Origin: Rhodocyclaceae bacterium
GTDB taxonomy: Bacteria > Pseudomonadota > Gammaproteobacteria > Burkholderiales > Rhodocyclaceae
Length of the DNA stretch: 64,000 nt
Reading direction: 5' to 3'
Assembly (NCBI GenBank): GCA_018883265.1
Contig: VEQK01000004.1
Span: forward strand, 21,464-85,463
Every line of letters starts with the position of its first letter. Position 1 is the stretch's first letter. The notes beneath the pieces were generated by a model. The model was not told where the DNA came from and ran no database searches. It saw only the letters and a list, made by a program, of their open reading frames with translations. The position numbers were made by a program, and so were the translations under genes. This document shows positions 9,229 to 21,965 of this stretch, piece by piece.

Positions 9229-11133
9229 ATGGAATTCCCGGATCGTTTCGATGTCATTGTGGTGGGTGGTGGCCATGCCGGCACCGAGGCCGCGCTTGCT
9301 TCGGCGCGCACGGGTGCCCGCACGCTGCTGCTAACGCACAGTATGGAAACGCTGGGCGTGATGAGCTGCAACCCGTCGATTGGCGGTATCGGCAAGGGCC
9401 ATCTGGTCAAAGAGGTGGATGCGCTGGGCGGTGCTATGGCCGCAGCCACTGATGAAGCCGGGATCCAGTTCCGTATTTTGAATGCCTCCAAAGGGCCCGC
9501 TGTGCGCGCCACCCGTGCCCAGGCTGACCGTGTTTTGTACAAACAGGCGATTCGACGCCGCCTCGAGAATCAGCCGAATCTGACGATTTTTGCCCAGGCC
9601 TGTGACGACCTGATCATCGATGGCGACCGCGTGGTTGGCGCGGTAACGCAGTTGGGTGTGCGCTTCCGGGCAGATGCCGTGGTGCTGACGGCCGGGACAT
9701 TTTTGAACGGCCTGATTCACGTGGGACTGGATAACTATTCCGGTGGACGCATGGGCGACCCGCCTTCCGTCTCGCTGGCCGCACGGTTACGTGAACTGCA
9801 GCTGCCGCAAGGCCGCTTGAAGACCGGCACGCCCCCCCGCCTGGATGGCAAGAGCATCGACTTTTCAGTGATGCAGCCCCAGCATTCTGACGACCCGATG
9901 CCAGTCTTTTCTTTCTTGGGCAACGCCGCACAGCACCCGCAGCAATTGCCGTGCTGGGTGACGGACACCAACGAGCGCACGCACGAAATTATTCGCAATA
10001 ACCTCGACCGCTCGCCGATGTATACGGGCGTGATTGAGGGCGTCGGCCCGCGTTACTGTCCGTCGATTGAGGACAAGATTCACCGTTTTGCCGACAAAGC
10101 CAGCCACCATGTGTTTCTGGAGCCGGAAGGTCTGGATACGCACGAGATCTACCCGAATGGGATCTCGACTTCGCTGCCCTTCGATGTGCAGCTGCAGATC
10201 GTGCGTTCGATCCGCGGCATGGAGCATTGTCATATCCTGCGCCCGGGTTATGCCATCGAATACGATTACTTCGATCCGCGCGGCCTGAAGGCGTCGCTGG
10301 AAACGAAGGCGATCAACGGCCTGTTTTTTGCCGGTCAGATTAACGGTACGACAGGTTATGAGGAAGCGGCGGCTCAGGGTCTGCTGGCTGGCCTGAATGC
10401 GGCGCGCCTGTCGCGCGGAGAAGCGGCCTGGTGCCCGCGCCGGGACGAATCCTACCTGGGCGTGCTGGTGGATGACCTGATCACGCGTGGCGTGAGCGAA
10501 CCGTACCGTATGTTTACGAGCCGCGCCGAATACCGTTTGAGCCTGCGTGAAGACAACGCGGATCTGCGCCTGACCGCAATCGGTCGCGAGATGGGGTTGG
10601 TCGACGATGTGCGATGGTCGGCTTTCTGTGCCAAACGTGATTCGATTGAGCAAGAACTTCAGCGATTGCGCAGCCTACGTGTCAATCCGGTCAAGATCGC
10701 CAATGAGCTGATCGAGCCGGTGCTCGGCAAGCCACTGGAACGTGAGAGTACGGTCTTTGAGCTGCTGCGTCGCCCGGATACAACCCACGCCGGCTTGCAG
10801 CAATTGGCAGAAAGCGCCGGGCTGAGCGACGCCGTTGCGCTGGCGCCGGAGGTGGTCGAACAGGTCGAGATTCAGGCCAAATACCAGGGTTATATCGATC
10901 GCCAGCGCGACGAAGTGGCGCGCCAGGCGGCCTATGAAACGCTCACCCTGCCGGACAATCTGGACTACGCCGAGGTCATTGGCCTGTCGCGCGAGGTCTG
11001 CCAGAAGCTACAGGCACATCGGCCGCAGACGCTGGGCCAGGCGGCGCGTATCCAGGGCGTCACGCCTGCGGCGATTGGTTTGCTGCTGGTCCACCTGAAG
11101 CGCCTGGGCGTGGCCTTGGGCACGGCGTTGTGA
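9229..11133 (+). CDS. mnmG: tRNA uridine-5-carboxymethylaminomethyl(34) synthesis enzyme MnmG
   Basis: A 634-residue FAD enzyme that works with MnmE on U34 of tRNA. It shows the FAD-binding [19 protein letters not shown] near the N-terminus, the family motif [14 protein letters not shown] (here [17 protein letters not shown]), the LKTGTPPR motif and [10 protein letters not shown]. The C-terminal helical domain, which binds MnmE and tRNA, is complete. It overlaps the rsmG start (GTG at 11130) by four bases, the classic gidA-gidB arrangement. Confidence 0.98.
   Translation: MEFPDRFDVIVVGGGHAGTEAALASARTGARTLLLTHSMETLGVMSCNPSIGGIGKGHLVKEVDALGGAMAAATDEAGIQFRILNASKGPAVRATRAQADRVLYKQAIRRRLENQPNLTIFAQACDDLIIDGDRVVGAVTQLGVRFRADAVVLTAGTFLNGLIHVGLDNYSGGRMGDPPSVSLAARLRELQLPQGRLKTGTPPRLDGKSIDFSVMQPQHSDDPMPVFSFLGNAAQHPQQLPCWVTDTNERTHEIIRNNLDRSPMYTGVIEGVGPRYCPSIEDKIHRFADKASHHVFLEPEGLDTHEIYPNGISTSLPFDVQLQIVRSIRGMEHCHILRPGYAIEYDYFDPRGLKASLETKAINGLFFAGQINGTTGYEEAAAQGLLAGLNAARLSRGEAAWCPRRDESYLGVLVDDLITRGVSEPYRMFTSRAEYRLSLREDNADLRLTAIGREMGLVDDVRWSAFCAKRDSIEQELQRLRSLRVNPVKIANELIEPVLGKPLERESTVFELLRRPDTTHAGLQQLAESAGLSDAVALAPEVVEQVEIQAKYQGYIDRQRDEVARQAAYETLTLPDNLDYAEVIGLSREVCQKLQAHRPQTLGQAARIQGVTPAAIGLLLVHLKRLGVALGTAL
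9714..9727. promoter_or_regulatory. parS-like sequence inside mnmG
   Basis: GATTCACGTGGGAC matches 12 of 14 positions of the ParB centromere sequence GTTTCACGTGGAAC, including the central CACGTG. It lies about 2 kb upstream of parA and within 10 kb of the probable origin, where parS sites usually are. It is also coding sequence (LIHVGLD), so it may be a coincidence. No perfect parS was seen in the window. Confidence 0.25.
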
Positions 11134-11813
11134 GCGACGTAGCGACAGCGCGTTCGGCAGAGGCCGCGCAGTTAATGGCCGGCGCTAGCGGAATGGGGGT
11201 GGCATTGACCGAAGGGCAAGCCGCCAAGTTGCTCGATTACCTCGATCTGTTGCAGAAGTGGAACAAGGCTTATAACCTGACGGCGGTTCGGGATCGGTCG
11301 GCGATGCTGACCCAGCACCTGCTTGATTCGCTCGCCATCGTGCCGCATCTGCCGTCGGGCGATTTGCTCGATGTGGGTAGTGGTGGTGGTTTGCCGGGGA
11401 TTCCGCTAGCGATTCTTCAGCCGGAGCGCTCAATTACGCTGGTTGATACCGTCGGCAAAAAAGTCGCGTTTCTGAAGCAGGCGGCGATCACGCTCGGCTT
11501 GAAGAATCTGAATGCAGTGTCTGACCGGATCGAAAGTTGGGCGCTACCGGCAAACCATGCCGCCGGTTTTGCGCTCATTACTGCCCGCGCTTACGCCACG
11601 TTGGCCACCCTGGTGGGGCAAACCCGGCATCTTCTGGCAGAAAATGGGGGCTGGTACGCCATGAAAGGTGTCTTTCCGGACGCCGAACTGGCAGAATTAC
11701 CCTCTGATGTCGCGGTCAAAGCGGTTTTTCCGCTGCAAGTGCCCGATCTGGGTGCGGAACGGCATCTGGTGGTCCTGGCGCCGACTGTGCCAAATCACGA
11801 ACACATTAAATAG
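11130..11813 (+). CDS. rsmG: 16S rRNA (guanine527-N7)-methyltransferase RsmG
   Basis: A 227-residue SAM-dependent methyltransferase that modifies G527 of 16S rRNA. The segment [17 protein letters not shown] is followed by the SAM-binding [17 protein letters not shown] and ITARAYA, all typical of GidB/RsmG. The GTG start at 11130 overlaps the mnmG stop, so translation is coupled. Loss of this gene gives low-level streptomycin resistance in several bacteria (family knowledge). Confidence 0.96.
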   Translation: MSDVATARSAEAAQLMAGASGMGVALTEGQAAKLLDYLDLLQKWNKAYNLTAVRDRSAMLTQHLLDSLAIVPHLPSGDLLDVGSGGGLPGIPLAILQPERSITLVDTVGKKVAFLKQAAITLGLKNLNAVSDRIESWALPANHAAGFALITARAYATLATLVGQTRHLLAENGGWYAMKGVFPDAELAELPSDVAVKAVFPLQVPDLGAERHLVVLAPTVPNHEHIK

Positions 11814-11831
11814 CTTCAACAAAGGCGCGGC

Positions 11832-12599
11832 ATGCGTATTCTGGCGATTACCAATCAAAAAGGCGGCGTGGGCAAAACCACATCAGCCGTTAACCTGAGT
11901 GCGGCCCTGGCCAAGCTGGGTAAGCGTGTGCTGATCATCGATCTCGACCCACAAGGTAATGCAACGACCGGCTGCGGTATTGTAAAAACGGATGCGCTGC
12001 CAACGGTGTATCAACTATTGCTGGGCGACACCTCGCTGGCCAGTGCCGTTGTTAAAACCGAATACGGTTTTGATATTCTGCCGGCTAACCGTGAACTGGC
12101 AGGCGCCGAGATCGAATTGATCGAGCTCGATGGTCGCGAACAGCGGCTCAAGGATGCGCTGGCAACCGTGGCGGACCAGTATGATTACGTACTGATCGAT
12201 TGCCCGCCGGCTCTGAATATGCTGACCGTGAATGCGCTGGTGGCTGCGCAGTCCGTGCTGATTCCGATGCAGTGCGAGTACTACGCGCTGGAAGGTTTAT
12301 CGGATCTGGTCGAAACGCTGCGTAAGGTGCGCGCTAACCTGAATCCGGATCTGGAAATCGAAGGTTTGCTGCGCACGATGTACAACGCGCAGAACACCCT
12401 GACCCAGCAGGTGTCGGACGAATTGATGAACCACTTTGGCGATAAGGTGTACGAAACCATTATTCCGCGCAACGTGCGCCTGGCCGAAGCGCCGTCACAC
12501 GGCAAGCCGGCCACCGCCTACGATGCGTCGTCCAAAGGTGCTCAGGCCTATGTGGCGCTGGCCGAAGAAATGCTTGGCCGCCACAAGGCCGCTCAATAA
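11832..12599 (+). CDS. parA: Chromosome partitioning ATPase ParA (Soj)
   Basis: A 255-residue chromosomal Soj/ParA ATPase. The deviant Walker A motif is KGGVGKTTSAVNLSAALA at the N-terminus, followed by DLDPQGNATTG and the Walker B region YVLIDCPPALNMLTVNAL. It lacks the N-terminal HTH of plasmid P1-type ParAs, which marks it as chromosomal. It lies 18 bases after rsmG and 20 bases before parB. With ParB and parS it segregates the origin region. Confidence 0.97.
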   Translation: MRILAITNQKGGVGKTTSAVNLSAALAKLGKRVLIIDLDPQGNATTGCGIVKTDALPTVYQLLLGDTSLASAVVKTEYGFDILPANRELAGAEIELIELDGREQRLKDALATVADQYDYVLIDCPPALNMLTVNALVAAQSVLIPMQCEYYALEGLSDLVETLRKVRANLNPDLEIEGLLRTMYNAQNTLTQQVSDELMNHFGDKVYETIIPRNVRLAEAPSHGKPATAYDASSKGAQAYVALAEEMLGRHKAAQ

Positions 12600-12619
12600 G
12601 AGAAACGACGAGGACAGCA

Positions 12620-13534
12620 ATGAACGCGAAGAAACAAACCCGTGGACTGGGGCGCGGTCTGGATGCCCTCCTCGGCGGTTCTAAACCGGCCGTCGCCGAC
12701 AAAACGACCCCGGAAAAAACCGCTCATTCGTTGCCGGAGGTGCCGCGCACGCTGCCGGTGAGCGATCTGCAACCGGGCAAGTATCAGCCGCGCACCCGCA
12801 TGGACGAAGCCAGCCTGAACGAGCTGGCCTCCTCCATTGCCGCACAGGGTTTGGTGCAGCCGATTATCGTGCGCCCGCTGGGCGCCGGTGCATCAACACC
12901 GTACGAAATCATTGCAGGCGAACGCCGCTGGCGCGCATCGCAAATCGCCGGCCTCAAAGAGGTGCCGGTGCATGTGCACCACATCCCCGATGAAGCGGCG
13001 TTGGCGATGGCGCTGATCGAGAACATCCAGCGCGAAGATCTGAACCCGCTGGAAGAGGCGCAGGGCCTGCGTCGTTTGATCGACGAGTTTGAATTGACGC
13101 ACCAGGAGGCGGCGGAGGCCGTGGGCCGTTCGCGATCGGCGGCGACTAACCTGTTACGTTTACTGGAGTTGGCGCTGCCGGTGCAAAACCTGCTGATGCA
13201 GAGCCGCCTCGATATGGGACATGCGCGAGCCTTGTTGGCGCTGACCGGAAGCGACCAGATTGCTGTGGCGCAGCAGGTGGTTTTGAAGGGCCTATCCGTG
13301 CGCGAAACCGAGGAGCTGGTGCGTCGGCACCTGAGCGGCAAAGCGCCGCCCAAGACGGGCGGCGCTGCGGCGAAGGCCGAAAGCGGCGACGTAGCGCGAC
13401 TGTCGGAAAGGCTGGCAGATGCACTCGGCGCCGAGGTCAGGATTGCGGCGAACAAACGTGGCGCCGGCAAGATCACGATCAGCTTTCACAGCCTTGATCA
13501 GCTCGATGGGCTCATTGAGCGTTTTTCTGATTGA
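12620..13534 (+). CDS. parB: Chromosome partitioning protein ParB (Spo0J)
   Basis: A 304-residue ParB. The N-terminal GLGRGLDALLGG motif interacts with ParA. The CTP-binding ParB/Srx domain follows, with PGKYQPRT, IIAGERRWRASQIAG and ALIENIQREDLNPLEEA. A helix-turn-helix (THQEAAEAVGRSRSAATNLLRLL) and a C-terminal dimerisation domain complete it. It is immediately downstream of parA. The intergenic stretch to atpI (13535-13613) holds no clear terminator. Confidence 0.97.
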   Translation: MNAKKQTRGLGRGLDALLGGSKPAVADKTTPEKTAHSLPEVPRTLPVSDLQPGKYQPRTRMDEASLNELASSIAAQGLVQPIIVRPLGAGASTPYEIIAGERRWRASQIAGLKEVPVHVHHIPDEAALAMALIENIQREDLNPLEEAQGLRRLIDEFELTHQEAAEAVGRSRSAATNLLRLLELALPVQNLLMQSRLDMGHARALLALTGSDQIAVAQQVVLKGLSVRETEELVRRHLSGKAPPKTGGAAAKAESGDVARLSERLADALGAEVRIAANKRGAGKITISFHSLDQLDGLIERFSD

Positions 13535-13613
13535 CGGCCGCGAAAGCTGGTCGTATAGTTACGGCGTTTGAAGGCGCCTTGTTAGGCACAGCACACAAAG
13601 CGATGAGGTCACG

Positions 13614-13958
13614 GTGTTTAGAGTCATACGCCTGCAACTGATCGCAACAACGATAGCTGTGGTTCTGGCCGGGTTGCTTGCAGGGGGACGTGGCAGCATT
13701 TCTGCCGCGATCGGAGGAGGGGCAGTTCTACTACCCAATTTTCTGTTCGCGCTGAGATTGATGGCAGCGTCGGCCAATCGCGCAAGTGTGGCGACGGCCG
13801 GTCTGTTCATCGTCTACGAATTCCTCAAGCTGGCTTTCACACTGGTTTTGTTGGCGATCGCCATCGCGCTGTATGCGGACCTAAACTGGCCCAGCATGCT
13901 GCTCAGTATGGCGATTACCTTGCAGGTCAATTTTTTAGCATTGGCGAAAAGAACCTGA
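13614..13958 (+). CDS. atpI: ATP synthase subunit I
   Basis: A 114-residue membrane protein with four predicted helices: [36 protein letters not shown], a segment around [18 protein letters not shown], and a final [16 protein letters not shown]. It is the first gene of the atp operon and starts at a GTG preceded by GAGG. AtpI is a non-structural assembly factor that helps form the c-ring. Sequence conservation in this family is low. The position before atpB and the topology make the call. Confidence 0.88.
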   Translation: MFRVIRLQLIATTIAVVLAGLLAGGRGSISAAIGGGAVLLPNFLFALRLMAASANRASVATAGLFIVYEFLKLAFTLVLLAIAIALYADLNWPSMLLSMAITLQVNFLALAKRT

Positions 13959-13959
13959 G

Positions 13960-14853
13960 ATGGCGACTGAAAACGTAGCGAACGCAGCGGCCCACAGCGG
14001 TCCGACCCAGGGTGAATACATTGTTCACCACCTGACGCACCTGAATACGACAGGTGAAGCGCAGAAATCGATCGTCGACTGGTCGGTGATCAACCTTGAT
14101 TCCTTTATTTTTTCGACCGCGCTTGGCGTGATCGCCGTACTGCTGCTGTGGCTGGTCGCCAGCCGCGCCACCGCCGGCGTGCCGGGTCGCCTGCAGGCGG
14201 CCATCGAAGTGCTGGTCGAAATGGTGGCCGACCAGGCCAAGGGCATTATCCACGACGCCAAGTCGCGCCTTTTTGTTGCACCGCTGGCGCTGACTGTCTT
14301 CGTGTGGATCTTCTTCATGAACGCCATGGATCTGCTGCCGCTCGACGTGCTGCCGACCCTGTGGTCGCAATACTACGCAGCAACGGGCCATGACCCGCAC
14401 CACGCTTACCTGCGTATCGTGCCGTCGGCCGACCTCAACATCACGCTGGCCATGGCGCTGGGCGTACTGAGCGTCTGTCTGTACTACAACATCAAGATCA
14501 AGGGCATCGGCGGTTGGGTGCATGAATTGTTTGCCGCCCCGTTCGGTTCGCATCCGGTGCTGGCACCAATCAACTTTCTGATGCAGATGATTGAGTTCGC
14601 TGCAAAAACTATTTCGCACGGCATGCGGTTGTTCGGCAACATGTATGCTGGTGAGCTCGTGTTCATGCTGATCGCCCTGATGGGCGCGGCCTGGGCCGGA
14701 ACGCATTCGCTGTCGGGTGGTCTGCTGTTCGCAGGACACGTGATTGCGGGTTCGATCTGGGCGATCTTCCACATCCTGATCATTACCCTGCAGGCATTCA
14801 TTTTCATGATGCTGACGCTGGTGTATGTCGGCCAGGCTCACGAGTCGCACTAA
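13960..14853 (+). CDS. atpB: F1Fo ATP synthase subunit a
   Basis: A 297-residue integral membrane subunit a, which forms the proton half-channels of Fo. The stator arginine lies in [20 protein letters not shown], the signature of the family. A helix with NPMDLLP-type sequence ([13 protein letters not shown]) and a C-terminal [22 protein letters not shown] helix are present. It lies two bases after atpI. Its stop is followed by a 71-base gap before atpE. Confidence 0.98.
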   Translation: MATENVANAAAHSGPTQGEYIVHHLTHLNTTGEAQKSIVDWSVINLDSFIFSTALGVIAVLLLWLVASRATAGVPGRLQAAIEVLVEMVADQAKGIIHDAKSRLFVAPLALTVFVWIFFMNAMDLLPLDVLPTLWSQYYAATGHDPHHAYLRIVPSADLNITLAMALGVLSVCLYYNIKIKGIGGWVHELFAAPFGSHPVLAPINFLMQMIEFAAKTISHGMRLFGNMYAGELVFMLIALMGAAWAGTHSLSGGLLFAGHVIAGSIWAIFHILIITLQAFIFMMLTLVYVGQAHESH

Positions 14854-14891
14854 TCCTTTCTGTAGTACCTTTTACTTTCGTAGTTTTTTAA

Positions 14892-15173
<282 letters not shown>

Positions 15174-15206
15174 TCCTGAACAACCTTTTTCAGGAGGGCT
15201 CGTAGC

Positions 15207-15677
15207 GTGAATCTAAACGCAACATTATTCGCCCAGCTCATCGTTTTCTTCATACTTGTATGGTTCTCGATGAAGTTCGTCTGGCCGCCGATCACGAAGG
15301 CGCTGGATGACCGTGCGAAAAAAATCGCTGACGGCCTGGCCGCGGCAGAACGTGGCAAGCATGAACTTGAGCTTGCCAGCAAGCGTTCCGCCGAGGTTGT
15401 TCGTGAAGGCAAAGAAAAATCGGCTGACGTCCTGGCTGCCGCTGAAAAGCGTGCTGTCCAGATCATTGAAGATGCCAAGGCCCAGGCCAAGGTTGAAGCT
15501 GACCGTATCGTGACTGCTGCACGTGCCGACGTCGAACAGGAAGTCGTTCGCGCCCGCGAACAGCTTCGTGATCAAGTCGCTGCGCTGGCTGTCGCAGGTG
15601 CTGAAAAGATTCTCCGTAAGGAAATCAATGCAGGCGCCCACGCAGATATCCTGGTTGCCATCAAGCAAGGTCTGTAA
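15207..15677 (+). CDS. atpF: F1Fo ATP synthase subunit b
   Basis: A 156-residue peripheral stalk subunit. The N-terminal [19 protein letters not shown] membrane helix leads into the conserved [18 protein letters not shown] sequence and a long Ala/Glu/Arg/Lys-rich coiled coil to the end. The length matches E. coli subunit b (156). It starts with GTG at 15207 behind an AGGAGG ribosome-binding site. There is a single copy and no b' gene, as expected outside phototrophs and alphaproteobacteria. Confidence 0.97.
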   Translation: MNLNATLFAQLIVFFILVWFSMKFVWPPITKALDDRAKKIADGLAAAERGKHELELASKRSAEVVREGKEKSADVLAAAEKRAVQIIEDAKAQAKVEADRIVTAARADVEQEVVRAREQLRDQVAALAVAGAEKILRKEINAGAHADILVAIKQGL

Positions 15678-15680
15678 CAA

Positions 15681-16217
15681 ATGGCTGAATCCCTCACTGT
15701 AGCCCGTCCTTACGCCGAAGCGGTTTTCCGCCTCGGCCGTGAGTCAAGCAAGCTGGCCGACTGGAGTGGTTGGCTGGGTCGCCTGTCGCTGATTGCCAAT
15801 GAATCGGCAATGCAGGACTGCTTCGGCAACCCGAAGCTGAGCTCCCGCCAAGTCACCGATCTGGTGGTGGGCGTGCTGGGGGTGGAAGCCCCGCAGGCGC
15901 TGTCGCGTTTCATCGAGGTGCTTGCCGAAAACGGGCGCCTGACGCTCCTCCCCGAAATTCAGTCGCTTTTCGAAGAACTGAAGTCGGATGAAGAGGGTGT
16001 CAAAGAAGCACATATCGTGAGTGCCTTCCCGATGGACGATGCCCAGGTCAAACAGGTCCTGCCTGTATTGGAACAGCATTTCTCTTCAAAGCTCAAGCCG
16101 CGCGTTACCGTGGATCCGTCGCTGATTGGCGGTGTCAAGGTTGAAGTCGGTGACGAGGTGTTTGACGCCTCAGTGCGTGGCCAGCTCGACGCAATGGCTG
16201 TCGCGTTAAAGAACTAG
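15681..16217 (+). CDS. atpH: F1Fo ATP synthase subunit delta
   Basis: A 178-residue OSCP/delta subunit linking the b-stalk to the top of F1. The start SLTVARPYAEAVFRLG is the conserved N-terminal helix. The C-terminal DPSLIGGVKVEVGDEVFDASVRGQLDAM is the family signature. It lies three bases after atpF and 11 bases before atpA. Confidence 0.97.
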   Translation: MAESLTVARPYAEAVFRLGRESSKLADWSGWLGRLSLIANESAMQDCFGNPKLSSRQVTDLVVGVLGVEAPQALSRFIEVLAENGRLTLLPEIQSLFEELKSDEEGVKEAHIVSAFPMDDAQVKQVLPVLEQHFSSKLKPRVTVDPSLIGGVKVEVGDEVFDASVRGQLDAMAVALKN

Positions 16218-16228
16218 GAGTTTTCTAA

Positions 16229-17767
16229 ATGCAACTGAATCCTTCCGAGATCAGCGAGCTGATCAAGAGCAAGATCGAGAACCTGAACCTGGGTGCTGAA
16301 ACCCGGACGCAGGGTACGGTCGTATCGGTTACCGACGGCATTTGCCGCGTCCACGGTCTGGAAGACGTGATGCAGGGCGAAATGCTCGAGTTCCCGGGCG
16401 GCATCATGGGTATGGCCCTGAACCTGGAGCGCGACTCTGTCGGTGCGGTGGTTCTGGGTGAATATGAAAACATTTCGGAAGGCGACACCGTCAAGTGTAC
16501 AGGCCGCATTCTGGAAGTGCCGGTGGGTCCGGAGCTGAAGGGTCGTGTCGTTAACGCCCTGGGTCAGCCGATCGACGGCAAAGGTCCGCTGGGTAACAAG
16601 CTGACCGACAAGATTGAAAAAGTTGCACCGGGCGTGATTTGGCGTAAGTCGGTGTCGCAACCGCTGCAAACCGGTGTCAAGGCGATTGACGCCATGGTGC
16701 CGATCGGTCGTGGTCAGCGTGAACTGATCATTGGTGACCGTCAGACCGGTAAGACCGCCGTCGCGGTTGACACCATCCTGAACCAGAAGGGTCAGGGCGT
16801 CACCTGTATCTACGTGGCTGTCGGCCAGAAGGCTTCGACGATCGCCAACGTGGTGCGCACGCTGGAAGAGCACGGCGCGCTGGAGTACACCATCGTTGTC
16901 GCCGCGACCGCTTCGGATCCGGCGGCTATGCAGTTCATCGCACCGTACGCCGGTTGCACGATGGGCGAATACTTCCGCGATATCGGTGAAGACGCGCTGA
17001 TCATTTATGACGATCTGACCAAGCAAGCTTGGGCCTATCGCCAAATTTCGCTGCTGCTGCGTCGTCCGCCGGGCCGCGAAGCCTACCCGGGTGATGTGTT
17101 CTATCTGCACTCGCGTCTGCTCGAGCGTGCTGCCCGCGTGAGCGAAGAGTACGTCGAGAAGCTGACCAATGGCGCCGTCAAGGGCAAGACCGGTTCGCTG
17201 ACCGCGCTACCGGTGATTGAAACCCAGGCGGGTGACGTTTCGGCCTTCGTTCCGACCAACGTCATTTCGATTACCGATGGCCAGATCTTCCTGGAAACCG
17301 ACCTCTTCAACGCAGGTATCCGTCCGGCCATTAACGCCGGTATCTCGGTGTCGCGCGTAGGTGGTGCTGCCCAGACCAAGATCATCAAGAAGCTGTCGGG
17401 CGGTATCCGTACTGACCTCGCCCAGTATCGTGAACTGGCTGCCTTCGCGCAGTTCGCTTCGGACCTGGACGATGCAACACGCAACCAGCTTGAGCGTGGT
17501 CGCCGCGTTGTGGAAGTGCTGAAGCAGCCGCAGTACGAGCCGCTAAGTATCTCGAAGCAAGCCGTGGTGCTCTACACGATCACCCGTGGCTATGCCGATG
17601 ATGTGGAAGTGCCGCGTGTACTGGAGTTCACACGTAGCCTGATCAGCGACATCGAACACAAGAACGTCGCACTGCTCGACAAGATGGAGCAGACCAAGGA
17701 TCTGGACGCTGATTCGGAGAAAGCACTCGTTGCTGCCATCGAAGCATTCAAGTCTGCTTGGGTTTGA
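16229..17767 (+). CDS. atpA: F1Fo ATP synthase subunit alpha
   Basis: A 512-residue, non-catalytic nucleotide-binding F1 subunit. It starts [19 protein letters not shown]. It carries the P-loop [13 protein letters not shown] (about residues 170-182) and the arginine-finger region [14 protein letters not shown] near residue 370. Length and order are those of the standard operon. Confidence 0.98.
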   Translation: MQLNPSEISELIKSKIENLNLGAETRTQGTVVSVTDGICRVHGLEDVMQGEMLEFPGGIMGMALNLERDSVGAVVLGEYENISEGDTVKCTGRILEVPVGPELKGRVVNALGQPIDGKGPLGNKLTDKIEKVAPGVIWRKSVSQPLQTGVKAIDAMVPIGRGQRELIIGDRQTGKTAVAVDTILNQKGQGVTCIYVAVGQKASTIANVVRTLEEHGALEYTIVVAATASDPAAMQFIAPYAGCTMGEYFRDIGEDALIIYDDLTKQAWAYRQISLLLRRPPGREAYPGDVFYLHSRLLERAARVSEEYVEKLTNGAVKGKTGSLTALPVIETQAGDVSAFVPTNVISITDGQIFLETDLFNAGIRPAINAGISVSRVGGAAQTKIIKKLSGGIRTDLAQYRELAAFAQFASDLDDATRNQLERGRRVVEVLKQPQYEPLSISKQAVVLYTITRGYADDVEVPRVLEFTRSLISDIEHKNVALLDKMEQTKDLDADSEKALVAAIEAFKSAWV

Positions 17768-17781
17768 TCTAGGAGAGCGCC

Positions 17782-18645
17782 ATGCCAAGCGGCAAGGAAA
17801 TCCGTACTAAGATCAAAAGCGTAGAAAACACGCGGAAGATCACCAAAGCCATGGAGATGGTGGCGGCATCCAAAATGCGTAAAGCGCAGGATCGGATGCT
17901 CAAAGCCCGTCCCTATGGCGAAAAGATCCGCCGCGTCGCCGCGCACCTTTCGCACGCACTGTCGGAGTACCGTCATCCGTTCCTCGAGAAGCGCGACCAG
18001 ATCAAAAAGGTCGGCATCATTCTCGTGACATCGGACAAGGGGCTCTGCGGCGGCTTGAACACCAACGTTCTACGTCAGCTCGTGAACAAAATGCGCGAGC
18101 TTGAGGGCAGGAACGTGAAGGTTCAGCTGACCGCGATTGGTAGCAAGGGTCTCGCATTCCTCCAGCGTAACGGCGCTGACCTCGTGTCTGAAGTGACCGG
18201 TCTGGGTGACAATCCGCACATCGATAGCCTGATCGGGCCGATCAAGGTGCAGATTGACGCCTTTAACGCCGGTGAGATCGACGAGCTACATGTTGCCTAC
18301 ACCCGCTTCGTGAACACGATGCGTCAGGAGCCTGTCGTTGAGCAGTTGCTGCCGCTGTCAGGTGACGCGGTTGGGTCTGCCAAAACGAGCTGGGACTACG
18401 TCTACGAGCCGGATGCCAAGTCCGTGATCGATGATCTGCTGGTGCGTTATCTCGAGGCGCTGGTTTACCAGTCCGTCGCCGAGAACATCGCATCGGAACA
18501 AAGTGCCCGGATGGTGGCCATGAAGGCTGCTTCCGATAATGCTAAAAACGTAATTGAAGAGCTGAAACTGGTCTATAACAAGACCCGTCAGGCAGCGATT
18601 ACGAAAGAGCTGTCCGAGATCGTCAGCGGCGCAGCAGCGGTTTGA
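17782..18645 (+). CDS. atpG: F1Fo ATP synthase subunit gamma
   Basis: A 287-residue central rotor shaft of F1. The N-terminal helix [20 protein letters not shown], the segment [14 protein letters not shown], and the C-terminal helix [19 protein letters not shown] are all diagnostic. It lies 14 bases after atpA and 24 bases before atpD. Confidence 0.98.
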   Translation: MPSGKEIRTKIKSVENTRKITKAMEMVAASKMRKAQDRMLKARPYGEKIRRVAAHLSHALSEYRHPFLEKRDQIKKVGIILVTSDKGLCGGLNTNVLRQLVNKMRELEGRNVKVQLTAIGSKGLAFLQRNGADLVSEVTGLGDNPHIDSLIGPIKVQIDAFNAGEIDELHVAYTRFVNTMRQEPVVEQLLPLSGDAVGSAKTSWDYVYEPDAKSVIDDLLVRYLEALVYQSVAENIASEQSARMVAMKAASDNAKNVIEELKLVYNKTRQAAITKELSEIVSGAAAV

Positions 18646-18654
18646 TTTTTTTAG

Positions 18655-20073
<1,419 letters not shown>

Positions 20074-20127
20074 TCCACAGTTCCATTCCCCCGCCGCGTT
20101 TCAAGACGCGGCGGATCAGGAGCAAAT

Positions 20128-20547
20128 ATGGCATTAAGAATTCATGTAGACGTCGTCAGTGCCGAAGAGAAAATTTTCTCGGGCGAAGCTGATCACGTGG
20201 TGCTGCCGGGTGAGTCTGGCGAGCTGGGTATCTGGCCACGCCACACCCCGCTGCTGACGCGCATCCGTCCGGGCGCCGTACGCATCAAACTGCCGGAAGG
20301 TGGCGAAGAATTCGTCTACGTTTCCGGTGGCATGCTGGAAGTGCAACCGACCATGGTCACCGTGCTGGCAGATACCGCCATCCGCGCCCATGATCTGGAC
20401 GAAGCACGCGCCGTGCAAGCCAAGAAGGCGGCCGAAGAAACCCTGCAAAATCGTAGTGCCGACATGGACTACGCCAAGGCCGAGGCCGAATTGGCCGACG
20501 CTGTTGGGCAGCTGGCCGCCATCAAGAAGCTGCGCATCCGTCAGTAA
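20128..20547 (+). CDS. atpC: F1Fo ATP synthase subunit epsilon
   Basis: A 139-residue subunit that couples and inhibits F1. The beta-sandwich contains [20 protein letters not shown], and the two C-terminal helices end in IKKLRIRQ. It is the last gene of the operon, and a strong intrinsic terminator follows 23 bases after its stop. Confidence 0.97.
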   Translation: MALRIHVDVVSAEEKIFSGEADHVVLPGESGELGIWPRHTPLLTRIRPGAVRIKLPEGGEEFVYVSGGMLEVQPTMVTVLADTAIRAHDLDEARAVQAKKAAEETLQNRSADMDYAKAEAELADAVGQLAAIKKLRIRQ

Positions 20548-20570
20548 GCGCTACAAGCAACATCAAAAGA

Positions 20571-20601
20571 ACAAGGCCACCTTCGGGTGGCCTTGTTTTT
20601 T
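20571..20601 (+). terminator. Intrinsic terminator of the atp operon
   Basis: An 11-pair perfect stem (20571-20581 with 20586-20596) is closed by a UUCG tetraloop and followed by a run of T. This is a textbook rho-independent terminator placed just after atpC. The A-rich bases before the stem would also let it act on the convergent ubiJ transcript. Confidence 0.93.
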
Positions 20602-20615
20602 ATGCTCGTCAAAAC

Positions 20616-21197
20616 TCAACGGCCGAGGCGTTCTACGCGTTGCTGAAGTCTGGCCACATCGTTACGCAGTGTATCTACCTCAGACATAAACCCCGCAACC
20701 TCTTCGTTGGGGACAATAACGGAATGGCCTTCAGCCACATGCTCCGAAAATTGATCCTTCAAACGTGCCGTTAGCTGTTCTGCACCTTGTTTGAGGCTAT
20801 AGAAAATGCCCATGGCGCGATGCGCAGCGATGTCACCGATTTTGCTGGCCAGAAAGGCTTCGGGGTCGGGCCGGATGTTATCCAGCACATCGTTGACTGC
20901 ATTGGCGAGATCAATATTGCCGCGAATCTTGGCCGCTTTCAGAATGCCGTGTCGCCCATGGCTGATGAATCGGGATGCCGCATCCGATGGGAGATCAATA
21001 GAGAGGCTGGGTTCGTCCTCACCAAAGGCTTCGTGCGCAGCCAGCAAGCCATTCGGTTCGATGGTGTAGCGTAGGAGGGGTTTGTCGGCTAGGGCGATAC
21101 GCACCGTGGAGCCGGCAAAGGTAGCGAGCCGGCTCATGGCCCAGGGGTCATCGCTGAGAGCCCGGTTTATGACGGGAAGCGACAGGCTATTCAGCAT
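20616..21197 (-). CDS. ubiJ: Ubiquinone biosynthesis accessory factor UbiJ
   Basis: A 193-residue protein of the UbiJ/SCP2-like family. The N-terminal part has the SCP2 sterol-carrier-like fold pattern (IRGNIDLANAVNDVLDNIRPD). The C-terminal part is a helix/coiled coil (VDTLRNDVARLQQRVERL) typical of UbiJ. UbiJ is a lipid-binding member of the soluble ubiquinone-synthesis complex. It lies 11 bases downstream of ubiE, the usual linkage. ubiB, often next, is absent here; the convergent atp operon follows instead. Confidence 0.85.
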   Translation of the reverse strand: MLNSLSLPVINRALSDDPWAMSRLATFAGSTVRIALADKPLLRYTIEPNGLLAAHEAFGEDEPSLSIDLPSDAASRFISHGRHGILKAAKIRGNIDLANAVNDVLDNIRPDPEAFLASKIGDIAAHRAMGIFYSLKQGAEQLTARLKDQFSEHVAEGHSVIVPNEEVAGFMSEVDTLRNDVARLQQRVERLGR

Positions 21198-21208
21198 CTG
21201 CGGTGCCG

Positions 21209-21964
21209 TCAGAACTTATCACCAATATGGAGCGCAACCACGCCCCCGGTGAGGTTGTGGTAATGCACACGATCAAAACCCACGCCTTCCATCATCTGCT
21301 TCAGCGTTTCCTGATCCGGGTGCATGCGGATCGATTCAGCCAGGTAGCGGTAACTGTCGGAGTCATTAGCGACCACCTTGCCCACACGGGGAATGACCTG
21401 GAAAGAATAGAAATCGTAAATCGGTGCCAGCAGCGGCGTGACTTTGGAAAACTCCAGAACCATCAGTTTGCCGCCGGGCTTGAGGACGCGGCGCATCTCG
21501 GCCAGCGCACCATCTTTATGCGTCATATTGCGCAGACCAAAAGCCACCGTCACGATATCGAAGTAGCCATCCGGAAACGGCAGTTTCTCGGCGTCGCATT
21601 GGGCGGTTTTAACCACGGTGCCATCGTTCAGCAAGCGATCACGACCACAAGTCAGCATGGCGTTGTTGATGTCGGTCAGCCAGACTTCGCCGCTCGGTCC
21701 CACCTTCTTGCTAAAGGCCTTGGCCAGGTCGCCGGTACCGCCTGCGATATCCAGAACCTTCATGCCGGGCTTCGCACCGCTGCGAGAGATGGTGATGATC
21801 TTCCACAGACGATGCAGCCCACCTGACATCAGATCGTTCATGACATCGTATTTGGTGGCGACCGAATCAAAGACCTGGCGCACACGACCCGCCTTTTCGC
21901 GCTCATCAACTGTTTCGTAACCGAAATGCGTGGTCTGGGATGAATGCTTATCTTGTTGAGTCAC
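21209..21964 (-). CDS. ubiE: Demethylmenaquinone/ubiquinone C-methyltransferase UbiE
   Basis: A 251-residue methyltransferase of quinone synthesis. [36 protein letters not shown] is split here into its family parts: [14 protein letters not shown] and [11 protein letters not shown]. The SAM motif is [12 protein letters not shown], and [14 protein letters not shown] is the second signature. I chose the GTG at 21964, one base after the upstream stop and with AAGG before it. A longer in-frame reading upstream would overlap the DUF971 gene and is not conserved. Confidence 0.96.
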   Translation of the reverse strand: MTQQDKHSSQTTHFGYETVDEREKAGRVRQVFDSVATKYDVMNDLMSGGLHRLWKIITISRSGAKPGMKVLDIAGGTGDLAKAFSKKVGPSGEVWLTDINNAMLTCGRDRLLNDGTVVKTAQCDAEKLPFPDGYFDIVTVAFGLRNMTHKDGALAEMRRVLKPGGKLMVLEFSKVTPLLAPIYDFYSFQVIPRVGKVVANDSDSYRYLAESIRMHPDQETLKQMMEGVGFDRVHYHNLTGGVVALHIGDKF

Positions 21965-21965
21965 G

